NCBI GenBank assembly: GCA_964614525.1
Contig: CAZTPA010000003.1
Span: forward strand, 42,463-106,462
Direction: 5' to 3'
Origin: PWND01 sp964614525
Lineage (GTDB): Bacteria; Bacteroidota; Bacteroidia; Bacteroidales; UBA7960
DNA length: 64,000 nucleotides
The translations under genes were made by a program, and so were the position numbers. Below are positions 42,116-50,796 of the stretch, piece by piece. The notes below the pieces were generated by a model. That model did no database searches. It was not told the DNA's origin and saw nothing but the letters and a program-made list of their open reading frames with translations. Position 1 is the stretch's first letter. Each line of letters opens with the position of its first letter.

Positions 42116-44149
42116 TCACCAGATTCTTGCTCTTTCTTCTTTTGGTATGTAACGGGAATCCTCCTCACTTACATCAAAAGTTTCATAAAAGGCATCGAGA
42201 TTATAAACAATTCCGTTAACTCTCGCTTCACCGGGAGAGTGTGGCCCTTCTTGTAATTGACGCATTAATTCCTGATCGCGAATGTTATTTCTCCATATTT
42301 GAGCATATGAAATAAAGAAACGTTGTTCGGGTGTATAGCCATCAATAAGTTTCGTATTTTCACTGTCTTTCAGCTTAAGTTTCAAAGCTGTGTAAGCAAT
42401 ATTTAATCCACCCAAATCGGCAATATTTTCTCCCAGGCTTAGCTCTCCGTTAATAGTAAGACTATCAAGCATAACATAATTGTTATATTGGTCAACCAAA
42501 ACTTTAGTTCTTTCTTTAAACTGTTCTGCATCTAGTTCTGTCCACCAATCATTTAAAATACCTTCTGAATTGTAATGTCTGCCTTGATCGTCAAATCCAT
42601 GAGTCATCTCATGGCCTATAACCATTCCAATAGCTCCGAAATTTACTGCATCATCAGCGTGCATATAAAAGAAAGGAGGTTGGAGTATAGCTGCCGGAAA
42701 GACAATCTCATTCATTGTCGGACTATAATATGCATTTACGGTTTGCGCATTCATAAACCACTTGTCACGGTTAACAGCTTTTCCGATTTCACCAATGTTG
42801 GATTTTATATTAAATTCTCTGGATGCTAGCACATTTAATACATAAGCTTGTTTTGAGATTTCCAGTTCTGAATAATCTTTCCATTTATCCGGATATCCAA
42901 TCTTTACATTAATTACATTTAGTTTTTCTCTTGCCCTTTCCTTTGTGTCTTCAGTCATCCAATCAAGCTTGTTAATCCTCAGAAGGAATGCTTCCCTGAG
43001 GTATTCTACTAGTTCATCCATTCTTTCTTTGGCTTCTTCGGGGAAATATTCAGCAACATATTCCTGGCCCAGGGCTTCTCCAATGCCATAATTAATATAC
43101 CTTAACACACGTTTCCATCTCTTCTTGTTTTTTTCTCTGCCCGACATTACTTTGCCGTAAAATTCAAATGTAGCCTCTTCAAAATTATCGCCTATAAAAG
43201 GAGATGATGCACGTAATACATTCCATTCAATATAATTTTTAATTGATTCAATGTCATATTCGGAAATTACATTGCTGAAAGTGCTAATGAAATCAGGCAT
43301 TCCAACATTTATCTCTTCTATATCAAGATTGCGTTCAGTGAAATATAAATTCCAATTAAAACCAGGACTAAGATTATTCAGAGATTCAACAGACATTTTA
43401 TTGAAAGTTGCATAAGGATTTCTTATTTCCAGACGACTCATAGAAGCTTCAGCTAAAGTTGTTTCGATTGCTATTATATCTCCTAATTTTTTCTCTATTT
43501 TACTTTCAGAAATATATACTAAACCAAAGATTTCGGCAATCATTTTTTTGTATGCATCTCTTATTTTAATAGTTCTTTCATCATCTTTTAAATAATAATC
43601 TCTGTCACTCATTCCCAAACCACTTTGCATAATGCTTCCAATCATAGTCTCTGTATCAGATCTGTCCTGAGTTGCTCTTAGCCAGAAAAAAGGCCTGAAT
43701 CCCTTGTTGTGAAGTTCTGCTAATAATATTGCCACTTCATCATTGCTTTCCAGTTTATGAATCCTGGCAAAAATTGGGCTAAGTGGTTCTATGCCTTGTG
43801 AGTTTATATTTTTGATATCCATTCCGCTTTCATAAAAATCTCTGATCTTTTGTCTGTTAGAACCTTTTTCAGCATTTTTATCATTTTGAATTGTTAACAA
43901 AAGAGATTTTAGTCTGTCATAATTTAGTTGTTCAAGATGTTCAAAAGAACCATATTTACTATACTCTTCAGGAATAGGATTGTTTTCCAGCCAATTACCG
44001 TTTGCAAATCTAAAAAAGTCTTCACCGGGAGCTACAGTATTATCCATATTGCTTAAATCAATAGGAATTATTTCTTTTTCAGTAGTTGACGTACAGGCAA
44101 ATAATAAGACAAGAATTACCAAGCCATATTTCTTTTTTAATCTAATCAT
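42116..44149 (-). CDS. M13-family metallopeptidase (PepO/neprilysin-like) lipoprotein
   Basis: A 677-residue zinc endopeptidase. The signal peptide ends in a lipobox (VLLFAC, Cys19), so it is envelope-anchored. The zinc site is VIGHEMTHGFDDQGRHY, with the third ligand in ENIADLGGL. Substrate-binding NAYYSPTMNEIVFPA and the C-terminal IPKEERARIW are standard for the family. PepO enzymes cut small peptides outside the cytoplasm. Together with the M3 lipoprotein at 33992 it suggests peptide-based nutrition. Length matches the family (about 660-700). Confidence 0.94.
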   Translation of the reverse strand: MIRLKKKYGLVILVLLFACTSTTEKEIIPIDLSNMDNTVAPGEDFFRFANGNWLENNPIPEEYSKYGSFEHLEQLNYDRLKSLLLTIQNDKNAEKGSNRQKIRDFYESGMDIKNINSQGIEPLSPIFARIHKLESNDEVAILLAELHNKGFRPFFWLRATQDRSDTETMIGSIMQSGLGMSDRDYYLKDDERTIKIRDAYKKMIAEIFGLVYISESKIEKKLGDIIAIETTLAEASMSRLEIRNPYATFNKMSVESLNNLSPGFNWNLYFTERNLDIEEINVGMPDFISTFSNVISEYDIESIKNYIEWNVLRASSPFIGDNFEEATFEFYGKVMSGREKNKKRWKRVLRYINYGIGEALGQEYVAEYFPEEAKERMDELVEYLREAFLLRINKLDWMTEDTKERAREKLNVINVKIGYPDKWKDYSELEISKQAYVLNVLASREFNIKSNIGEIGKAVNRDKWFMNAQTVNAYYSPTMNEIVFPAAILQPPFFYMHADDAVNFGAIGMVIGHEMTHGFDDQGRHYNSEGILNDWWTELDAEQFKERTKVLVDQYNNYVMLDSLTINGELSLGENIADLGGLNIAYTALKLKLKDSENTKLIDGYTPEQRFFISYAQIWRNNIRDQELMRQLQEGPHSPGEARVNGIVYNLDAFYETFDVSEEDSRYIPKEERARIW

Positions 44150-44400
44150 ACTATAATAACTTAATTCTATATGTTTCTAAATTTAACTATGGCATTCAAA
44201 ATTTAAGAAATGAATTTCGAATAGATATATACTAAATTAAGAGATTTTGCTAAGAGTAAATCAATTGTTTAAACCTTTTAGTTTTTTTTATGAATTATAT
44301 ACAATTAATTTATGATTCCTTCGAATCTCATATTTCATTTTAAAATATTTCAAATTAAAAATGTAACTTCGAAAATTATTTTAATTGAAAGATATATATT

Positions 44401-44919
44401 GTGAAACAGCATTCTGAACTTGATGTTATTGATGAATCTCCCGATATATTAAAAGACTGCAAAAGTTTGAAATTTATAAAAGAAAAGCCCGGAATTCACA
44501 AAACCAACCTTGATCACAAACCATTTTTTGGCAAGAACCTAAAACCATGGCAAAAAAATCTCTACAAAATTTGTGGGATATTATCATTTTTGATGGGTAT
44601 GCTGGGAATTGCTTTGCCCTTGCTGCCTACAACTCCATTTCTTTTGCTTGCAGTATGGTGTTATGCCAGAAGTTCTGAAAAATTATACTACTGGTTGGTT
44701 TATCACAGAGTTTTTGGAGAATATATAAGAAATTACAGAGATAAAAAAGGAATACCTTTGAGAATTAAAGTCGGTGTTCTTGTTCTTTTGTGGGCTACCA
44801 TATCTTTCTCTGCTTTTTTTGCAGTAGAAATAATTTGGGTTAGAATTCTTTTAATGATTATTGCAATAGGTGTCAGTATTCATATTTTAAAGATTCCAAC
44901 ATTAAAAAGAAAAACATGA
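44401..44919 (+). CDS. YbaN/DUF454 family membrane protein
   Basis: A 172-residue protein read from a GTG at 44401. The first 50 residues are polar and not conserved in the family. The DUF454 core begins at LKPWQKNLYKICGILSF and has MGMLGIALPLLPTTPFLLLAVWCYARSS (in pieces), then a cytoplasmic loop with FGEYIRNYRDKKGIPLR and two further helices. The function of YbaN proteins is unknown. The polar N-terminal extension and GTG start are unusual and a later start inside the frame is possible, though the next ATG would remove part of the core. Confidence 0.75.
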   Translation: MKQHSELDVIDESPDILKDCKSLKFIKEKPGIHKTNLDHKPFFGKNLKPWQKNLYKICGILSFLMGMLGIALPLLPTTPFLLLAVWCYARSSEKLYYWLVYHRVFGEYIRNYRDKKGIPLRIKVGVLVLLWATISFSAFFAVEIIWVRILLMIIAIGVSIHILKIPTLKRKT

Positions 44920-44959
44920 AATAGTTATATCTCACTACCATTATAATGTTCAAATCAAC

Positions 44960-46930
44960 ATGAAAATAAAGATTTTTCTTGCATTTATAATTTTTTTATC
45001 AAGCTCATCTTTTTCGTCTTTTCAGGACGAACATTCGCCGGCATTTCAAAGAGCGGAGTACATTTTATATATATTAAATAATATTGAATGGCCAAATGAA
45101 GATGAATTTGATGTGCTTGAAATAGGTGTATTGGAGGATGAAAATTATATTACAAAGGAATTAGAGAAACTTGCCGAAGGAAAAACAACAAAAAATAGCA
45201 AGCCTGTTAGAATTGTGCAATTCAAAAGTATCGAAAACATCAAACCGGTACAAATGCTGTATGTTAACCGTACAGAAGGATATGATATTGATGAGATACT
45301 AAAAAAAATTAAAGGGAATCACACCTTACTTATATCCGAAAATTATGAATTTCAGAGTTCAATGATAAATTTTATAATTATTGATAAAGTATTAAGATTC
45401 GAGATTAATACTGCAAGAATAGAAGATGAAGGACTAAAAGCATCACCTCTGTTTGTAGCAAAATCAATAAAAAGCGAAGCTGATTGGGTAAAGTTGTATC
45501 TACAGGCCGAGAATTTGCTTTTTAAAGAACAGGAAATTGTTGCTCAACAAAATGTTGAAATTGCACGCCAAAAAGATTTAATAGAAGAACAGCTTTCAAC
45601 AATTAAACTTCAGTATGAGGAAATAGAAAAGCAAAAAGAACAAATTGCAGAACAAATACAAAAGCTTCGTAATCTGGATGCAGATATAAAGAACAAAGAG
45701 AAAGAGATAAGAAATACAATAATAATTCTTGCTCAAAAAACTAAGCAGATTAATGAAAGTATTGCTAAAATTGAGCAAGCTGAGGATGAATTAAAAAAGA
45801 AAACACAAGAAATAAATGATAAAGAAGTAATGATTCAACAGCAGGATACGCAGATTTATGCTCAGCTGCAAGAAATTGAAAAACAGAAGTTGGTTATTGT
45901 CATGGCTGCGATATTGAGTGTTTTTCTTATTATTTTGGGTTATTTTATTTATCGCAGTTATCTTATAAAGAAAAGGGCAAATCATATTCTTAAGAAAAAG
46001 AATGACCATATTCAAAAGCAGAAAACAGAGATAGAAATGCAACGCAATATTGCAACGGATCAGCGTGATATGATTGCGAAACAAAATAAAAGTATTCAGG
46101 ATAGTATAAATTATGCCAGCAGAATACAGGAAGCTGTGCTGCCACCAAAGGAATTATTGAGCTCTGAGGTTAAAAATTATTTTATATTAAATAAACCGAA
46201 AGAAGTTGTTAGTGGTGATTATTATTGGATGGCAAGTAAAGATGGAAGTTTAATTATTTCCGCTGCTGATTGCACAGGACATGGTGTGCCGGGAGCTTTT
46301 ATGAGCATGCTGGGAGTTGCTTTTCTAAATGAAATAGTTAATAAACTAGAGGTCTTAAAAGCAAATGAAATACTTAATATGCTTAGAAAATATGTTATTT
46401 CTTCTCTTAGACAAACCGGGAAGGACGAAGAAACAAAAGATGGAATGGATATAGCACTCTGTATTTTAAATACCGGTAATCATAATATACAGTTTTCAGG
46501 CGCTAACAATCCTTTATATATTGTACGTTCTAAGGAAAATCTTGATTTTGAGATTGCAGAATCAGAGAATATGAGCTTATTTAGAAATAATGATACACAT
46601 AACTTATATAGGCTAAAAGGAGATAGAATGACTGTCGCGTTTTCTCGTAAGGCAGATATCCCATTCACTAATAATGACTTACAACTATTACCGGGAGATT
46701 CTATATATATGTTTTCAGATGGCTTTATTGATCAGTTTGGTGGTCCGGAGGGCAGAAGATATAAGTCCAGCAATTTTGCTCAAAAATTATTGGAAATACA
46801 ACATTTAAGTATGGAACAACAAAATACTGAACTAAACAAAGAGATTGAAGATTGGAAAAAATATCCCAATAAGGCAGGAAATCCTTATAGTCAAATTGAT
46901 GATATCTTAGTTATAGGAATTAAAATTTAA
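44960..46930 (+). CDS. YfiR-like sensor, coiled coil, PP2C (SpoIIE) phosphatase
   Basis: A 656-residue membrane signalling protein. After a signal peptide, residues about 25-170 resemble the YfiR/DUF4154 periplasmic domain (FQRAEYILYILNNIEW, VLEIGVLED, and an MINFIIIDKVLRFEIN end). Residues about 180-310 are a long coiled coil with many Gln, Glu and Lys. A membrane helix at about 311-331 leads to a second coiled coil, then a SpoIIE-type PP2C phosphatase (about 380-655: INYASRIQEAVLP, SGDYYWM with a metal-binding Asp, DCTGHGVPGAFMSMLG). This would dephosphorylate a target such as an anti-sigma antagonist. It lies 40 bases after the YbaN gene. Its target gene is not nearby. Confidence 0.85.
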   Translation: MKIKIFLAFIIFLSSSSFSSFQDEHSPAFQRAEYILYILNNIEWPNEDEFDVLEIGVLEDENYITKELEKLAEGKTTKNSKPVRIVQFKSIENIKPVQMLYVNRTEGYDIDEILKKIKGNHTLLISENYEFQSSMINFIIIDKVLRFEINTARIEDEGLKASPLFVAKSIKSEADWVKLYLQAENLLFKEQEIVAQQNVEIARQKDLIEEQLSTIKLQYEEIEKQKEQIAEQIQKLRNLDADIKNKEKEIRNTIIILAQKTKQINESIAKIEQAEDELKKKTQEINDKEVMIQQQDTQIYAQLQEIEKQKLVIVMAAILSVFLIILGYFIYRSYLIKKRANHILKKKNDHIQKQKTEIEMQRNIATDQRDMIAKQNKSIQDSINYASRIQEAVLPPKELLSSEVKNYFILNKPKEVVSGDYYWMASKDGSLIISAADCTGHGVPGAFMSMLGVAFLNEIVNKLEVLKANEILNMLRKYVISSLRQTGKDEETKDGMDIALCILNTGNHNIQFSGANNPLYIVRSKENLDFEIAESENMSLFRNNDTHNLYRLKGDRMTVAFSRKADIPFTNNDLQLLPGDSIYMFSDGFIDQFGGPEGRRYKSSNFAQKLLEIQHLSMEQQNTELNKEIEDWKKYPNKAGNPYSQIDDILVIGIKI

Positions 46931-47164
46931 TTACTCGCATTCATATACAGTAGTTATGCCCTGAGGGTCCGTGTCTTCTACTCCGTCAACTTCATCAAGT
47001 TCTTCACCACAAAATTCGCCTACGTATAATCTGCTTTCTTCGTTGCCATCGGCATCATAAGTTACTATCCAACAGTCTTTGCAGTATGGATCTACTTCAC
47101 AGGTAGAAAACAAAAAAGCAGATATGACAAAAAGAAATAAAGTAATTAATGTGCGCCTTTTCAT
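46931..47164 (-). CDS. Small Cys-rich lipoprotein
   Basis: A 77-residue protein with a signal peptide and lipobox (FLFSTC, Cys22). The mature part is short and acidic, with CKDCWIVTYDADGNEES, EFCGEELDEVDG and a final YECE. Four further Cys may pair or bind metal. Similar small lipoproteins of unknown role are common in Bacteroidota. It ends one base after the convergent PP2C gene. A -7 box (coding strand TATATTTG) is at 47202-47209. Confidence 0.7.
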   Translation of the reverse strand: MKRRTLITLFLFVISAFLFSTCEVDPYCKDCWIVTYDADGNEESRLYVGEFCGEELDEVDGVEDTDPQGITTVYECE

Positions 47165-47201
47165 TATTTAGTATGTTTATGTTTGTATTATTTTAGTGCG
47201 A

Positions 47202-47209
47202 CAAATATA
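47202..47209 (-). promoter_or_regulatory. -7 box for the small lipoprotein gene
   Basis: The coding strand reads TATATTTG, 37 bases before the start. Confidence 0.45.
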
Positions 47210-47326
47210 AAACTTTTTTATATGTCCTTTATAAATAAGAATTAGTTTTGTAGCATAGAAAATGAGAAGTTTTTTCATATTTCAAAAATATTTCAATATT
47301 CTGTTGTATAAATAAGAATTTAGTTG

Positions 47327-47334
47327 TATTTTTG
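47327..47334 (+). promoter_or_regulatory. Promoter of rpmG
   Basis: TATTTTTG with TTG at 47304-47306, 20 bases upstream, matches both promoter elements. The start codon is 31 bases downstream. Confidence 0.6.
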
Positions 47335-47365
47335 CGCCCGGAAAAACATATAATATATATAAAAA

Positions 47366-47554
47366 ATGGCAAAAAAATCGAAAGACGCTCGCGGACAGGT
47401 TATTTTAGAATGTACTGAGCACAAAGACAGTGGAATGCCGGGTACATCAAGGTATATTACTACAAAAAACAGGAAAAATACGCCTGATAGGCTTGAACTG
47501 AAAAAATTCAATCCTATTCTTAGAAAAATGACTATTCACAAAGAAATTAAATAA
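47366..47554 (+). CDS. rpmG: 50S ribosomal protein L33
   Basis: A 62-residue basic protein: KDARGQVILECTEHKDSG, then SRYITTKNRKNTPDRLELKKF in pieces, typical of L33. Only one Cys is present, so the zinc ribbon form is absent and this is a zinc-free L33. In many Bacteroidota the order is rpmB-rpmG-DUF4295-ftsY; here rpmB (L28) is not in front, and the promoter sits directly upstream. The 51-residue DUF4295 gene follows 8 bases later. Confidence 0.95.
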   Translation: MAKKSKDARGQVILECTEHKDSGMPGTSRYITTKNRKNTPDRLELKKFNPILRKMTIHKEIK

Positions 47555-47562
47555 TTTGAATT

Positions 47563-47718
47563 ATGGCAAAGAAAGTTGTTGCATCACTAAAAACTGATAC
47601 CGGAAAAGGATTTGCTAAAGTTATCCGAATGGAAAAATCTGATAAAACCGGAGCATATGCTTTTAAAGAGGATATTGTTGCTCAGGATAAAGTAAAAGAA
47701 TACTTTAGTAAAAAATAA
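47563..47718 (+). CDS. DUF4295 small basic protein
   Basis: A 51-residue basic protein read from the ATG at 47563 to the TAA at 47716-47718. It begins MAKKVVASLKTDTGKGFAKV and ends in VKEYFSKK. The length, charge and place after rpmG match DUF4295, a Bacteroidota family encoded beside L33 and probably ribosome-associated. It begins 8 bases after the rpmG stop, so both are on one transcript. The function is not established. Confidence 0.85.
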   Translation: MAKKVVASLKTDTGKGFAKVIRMEKSDKTGAYAFKEDIVAQDKVKEYFSKK

Positions 47719-47740
47719 ATACTTGTTTCATAGTATTAAT

Positions 47741-47773
47741 AAGGCCGGTTCAATATTGTTGAGTCGGTCTTGT
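47741..47773 (+). terminator. Terminator after rpmG-DUF4295
   Basis: AAGGCCGGTTCAA pairs with TTGAGTCGGTCTT with two G-U-type or mismatched positions and a short loop, then GTTGTTTAT. The weak T-run lowers confidence. Confidence 0.65.
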
Positions 47774-47967
47774 TGTTTATTATGCCGATACTATTATTGA
47801 ATTGTATATATCATAATTACATTCTTTCTCGCAGGAGTTTATTATATTAACTGTATCTATGCAGAATACGCTATTCTATTAATGCCTGCTCACTACTTTT
47901 TTTATCCCCCGGTTTTTTGTCTGATAACTATTTTCCTGTCTATAGGATGAAAATATGGTAATTTGAT

Positions 47968-47975
47968 TATTTTTG
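47968..47975 (+). promoter_or_regulatory. -7 box for ftsY-rimO
   Basis: TATTTTTG, 18 bases before the ftsY ATG. Confidence 0.55.
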
Positions 47976-47993
47976 TACTTAAATTAATATGTT

Positions 47994-48959
47994 ATGGGCT
48001 TATTTGATATTTTTTCTAAAAATAAAGAAGAAAAGGAACAAAAACTTAAAGAAGGTTTATCTAAAACCCGGGAAAATTTTCTTAGTCGCATTGGAAAGGC
48101 AGTTATTGGCAAATCCAGTGTTGATGAGGATGTGCTGGATAATCTTGAGGAAATACTTATTAGCAGCGATGTTGGAGTTGATACCACCCTTAAAATTATT
48201 GAACGTATTGAAAAAAGAATTGCTCGTGATAAATATGTAGGTACAGATGAACTTAACAGAATTCTTAAGGAAGAGATTATTGCATTACTTCAGGAGAATA
48301 AATCTACGGATATTAATAATTTTGATTTAACAGATTTGCCAAAACCATATATTATTTTGGTAGTTGGTGTAAATGGAGTTGGAAAAACCACAACAATTGC
48401 AAAACTTGCCCGTAAGTTTAAGTCGGCAGGAAAAAAGGTTGTGCTTGGTGCCGCTGATACATTCAGGGCTGCAGCAGTTAATCAGCTTAGCATTTGGTCT
48501 GAAAGGGTTGGAGTACCTCTTGTTTCCCAGGGAATGGGAGCAGACCCTGCTTCTGTGGCATTTGATACAGTTGATTATGCAAAAAAGAATTCCTTTGATA
48601 TTGCTATAATTGATACAGCCGGCCGCCTTCATAATAAAGTAAATCTTATGAATGAGCTTTCGAAAATAAAAAGAGTTGCTAACAAAATTATTCCTGAAGC
48701 ACCCCATGAAGTATTGTTGATCCTTGATGGTTCTACCGGACAAAATGCATTTGAGCAGGCAAAACAGTTTACTTCCGCTACAGAAGTTACAGCTCTGGCA
48801 ATTACTAAGCTTGATGGCACCGCTAAAGGTGGTGTTGTTATTGGTGTTAGTGATCAGTTTAAAATTCCTGTAAAATATATTGGCGTTGGCGAAGGTCTTG
48901 ATGACTTGCAATTATTTGACAGAGAAGCATTTGTAGATACTTTGTTTGAAAAATTGTGA
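47994..48959 (+). CDS. ftsY: Signal recognition particle receptor FtsY
   Basis: A 321-residue SRP GTPase. The N domain (about 1-110) lacks the long acidic A domain of E. coli FtsY, as is common outside the Proteobacteria. The G domain has VVGVNGVGKTTTIAKLA (G1), LGAADTFRAAAVNQL, IDTAGRLHNKVNLMNEL (G3), ITKLDGTAKGG (G4) and YIGVGEGLDDLQLFD at the end. It docks SRP-ribosome complexes at the membrane; the SRP RNA gene is at 28387. Its stop overlaps the GTG start of rimO. Confidence 0.97.
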   Translation: MGLFDIFSKNKEEKEQKLKEGLSKTRENFLSRIGKAVIGKSSVDEDVLDNLEEILISSDVGVDTTLKIIERIEKRIARDKYVGTDELNRILKEEIIALLQENKSTDINNFDLTDLPKPYIILVVGVNGVGKTTTIAKLARKFKSAGKKVVLGAADTFRAAAVNQLSIWSERVGVPLVSQGMGADPASVAFDTVDYAKKNSFDIAIIDTAGRLHNKVNLMNELSKIKRVANKIIPEAPHEVLLILDGSTGQNAFEQAKQFTSATEVTALAITKLDGTAKGGVVIGVSDQFKIPVKYIGVGEGLDDLQLFDREAFVDTLFEKL

Positions 48960-50245
48960 GAAAGAAATCAATAAATATTATTACACTGGGCTGTTCTAAA
49001 AATCTTGTCGATTCAGAGAAAATACTTGGCCAACTCGATCGAAACAGATTTGATTTATTCCACGATGCTGATACTCTTACCGATATTGTTATAATCAATA
49101 CCTGTGGTTTTATTAATGATGCCAAGCAGGAAAGCATAGATACTATTCTTCAGTTTCTTGAAGCAAAAAAACAAGGTGATATTGAAAAAGTTATTGTTAC
49201 AGGCTGTTTATCACAAAGGTACAGGGATGAATTGAGTGAAGAAATTCCTGACGCTGATGCCTGCTTTGGTACAGATGAAAATGATGAGCTATTTAAACTT
49301 CTCAAACAAGATTTTAATAAAGAGATTATATCCAGAACTATTACAACTCCGGCACATTATGCTTACCTAAAGATATCTGAAGGTTGTGACAGGTTTTGCG
49401 CTTTTTGTGCTATCCCATTAATTAGAGGCGCTTATAAGTCAACTCCTATAGAATTATTGGTTGAAGAAGCTAAAATGCTTGCAGACAAGGGTGTTAAGGA
49501 GCTTTTGCTCATTGCTCAGGATCTAAATTTTTATGGATTTGATCTTAATGGTAAACTTCAATTAGGCAATCTAATTAATGAACTATCCAAAATTGATGGT
49601 ATTGAATGGATTAGATTGCATTATGCATATCCTCACAAGTTTCCTGAAGATGTGATTGATATTATTGCAAATAATCCAAAGCTTTGTCACTACCTGGATA
49701 TTCCTTTGCAGCATATAAATGACAGTATTCTTAACTCTATGAAAAGAGGACATAATAATGAAGATACTGTGAATCTTATTAATAAATTGCGACAAAAAGT
49801 TCCTGATATAGCAATAAGAACTACTATGCTGGTTGGCTATCCCGGAGAAACGGACGAAATGTTTGAAGAATTACTTGAATTTGTAAAAGATCAAAAGTTC
49901 GAAAGGCTTGGAGTTTTTACATATTCGCCCGAAGAAGGAACTAAAGCTTTCTCACTTAAAGATAATGTTCCTGAAAAGACAAAGAATTTGCGTGCAGAGA
50001 AATTAATGAAAGTTCAACAGGAGATTTCATTGAATAATAATTTGTCTAAGATTGGGAAATCTTTTAAAGTAATTATAGACAGGGAAGAGGATGATTGCTT
50101 TGTTGGCAGAACAGAGTTTGATTCTCCCGAGATTGATAATGAAGTTTTAATTAAGAAGGATAGTTTATTAAAAGCGGGCGAATTTTTCAATATTAGAATT
50201 ACTGATGCTGCTGAATTTGAACTATTTGGCGAACTCAATAATTAA
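48956..50245 (+). CDS. rimO: Ribosomal protein S12 methylthiotransferase RimO
   Basis: A 429-residue radical SAM enzyme that methylthiolates an Asp of ribosomal protein S12. The N-terminal cluster Cys residues are in LGCSKNLVDSEK, NTCGFINDAKQES and VTGCLSQRY. The radical SAM cluster is EGCDRFCAFCAIPLIRG. The C-terminal TRAM domain ends near ELFGELN. The start is a GTG at 48956 that overlaps the ftsY stop (GTGA), so translation is coupled. S12 and MiaB-type enzymes share motifs, but the SKNLVDSE segment points to RimO. Confidence 0.95.
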   Translation: MRKKSINIITLGCSKNLVDSEKILGQLDRNRFDLFHDADTLTDIVIINTCGFINDAKQESIDTILQFLEAKKQGDIEKVIVTGCLSQRYRDELSEEIPDADACFGTDENDELFKLLKQDFNKEIISRTITTPAHYAYLKISEGCDRFCAFCAIPLIRGAYKSTPIELLVEEAKMLADKGVKELLLIAQDLNFYGFDLNGKLQLGNLINELSKIDGIEWIRLHYAYPHKFPEDVIDIIANNPKLCHYLDIPLQHINDSILNSMKRGHNNEDTVNLINKLRQKVPDIAIRTTMLVGYPGETDEMFEELLEFVKDQKFERLGVFTYSPEEGTKAFSLKDNVPEKTKNLRAEKLMKVQQEISLNNNLSKIGKSFKVIIDREEDDCFVGRTEFDSPEIDNEVLIKKDSLLKAGEFFNIRITDAAEFELFGELNN

Positions 50246-50258
50246 TCAGTTTTACACT

Positions 50259-50750
50259 TTATCTTTTCAATTCAAAAACTTCCAAATCTTTGATGTTTTG
50301 CCCGTCAATAACTAAACGAATCATTGTAATTACTTTGTGAAATCCGGATTTTCCTGCTGCACCGGGATTAATATGAAGTAAATTATTTTTTTTGTCATTC
50401 ATGACTTTTAGAATATGAGAATGTCCCGATATAAATAGCTTGGGAGGATTAACCTTTATTATTTCCCTGATTTTCGGCGAGTAATTGCCGGGATATCCAC
50501 CAATATGAGTGATTAAGACATCAGTTTCTTCTGCTTTGAATCTTTGAATTTCCGGGTATTCCGTCTGTGTAGAAAAGTCATCAATATTACCATGAACAGC
50601 TATGAGCGGTTTAAAGGCTTTTAGCTCGTATGCTGCATCTAAACCTCCAATGTCACCTGCATGCCATATTTCATCACAGTTATTAAAAAACTCATAAACT
50701 TTGGGGTGTATAAAACCGTGAGTATCTGATATTATGCCGATTTTCTTCAT
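50259..50750 (-). CDS. YfcE/MJ0936-family metallophosphoesterase
   Basis: A 163-residue calcineurin-like phosphoesterase. Metal ligands occur in GIISDTHGFIHP, HAGDIGGLDA, VHGNIDD, LITHIGGYPG and ISGHSHI, the full set for the two-metal site. The family cleaves phosphodiesters or acts on small metabolites in the cytoplasm; no natural substrate is known for most members. It ends 13 bases from the convergent rimO. It follows the repeat coiled-coil gene in the same direction, 46 bases away. Confidence 0.9.
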   Translation of the reverse strand: MKKIGIISDTHGFIHPKVYEFFNNCDEIWHAGDIGGLDAAYELKAFKPLIAVHGNIDDFSTQTEYPEIQRFKAEETDVLITHIGGYPGNYSPKIREIIKVNPPKLFISGHSHILKVMNDKKNNLLHINPGAAGKSGFHKVITMIRLVIDGQNIKDLEVFELKR

Positions 50751-50796
50751 TCTATAAGCTGTTTTTTATTTTATATAAGATGCAGATAAAATATTC

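Noticed and set aside
48327..48911. Long minus-strand open frame (194 codons) antisense to ftsY
   Set aside because: It lies wholly inside ftsY, whose motifs are complete. The antisense translation is Cys/Asn/Ile-rich with no recognisable motif.
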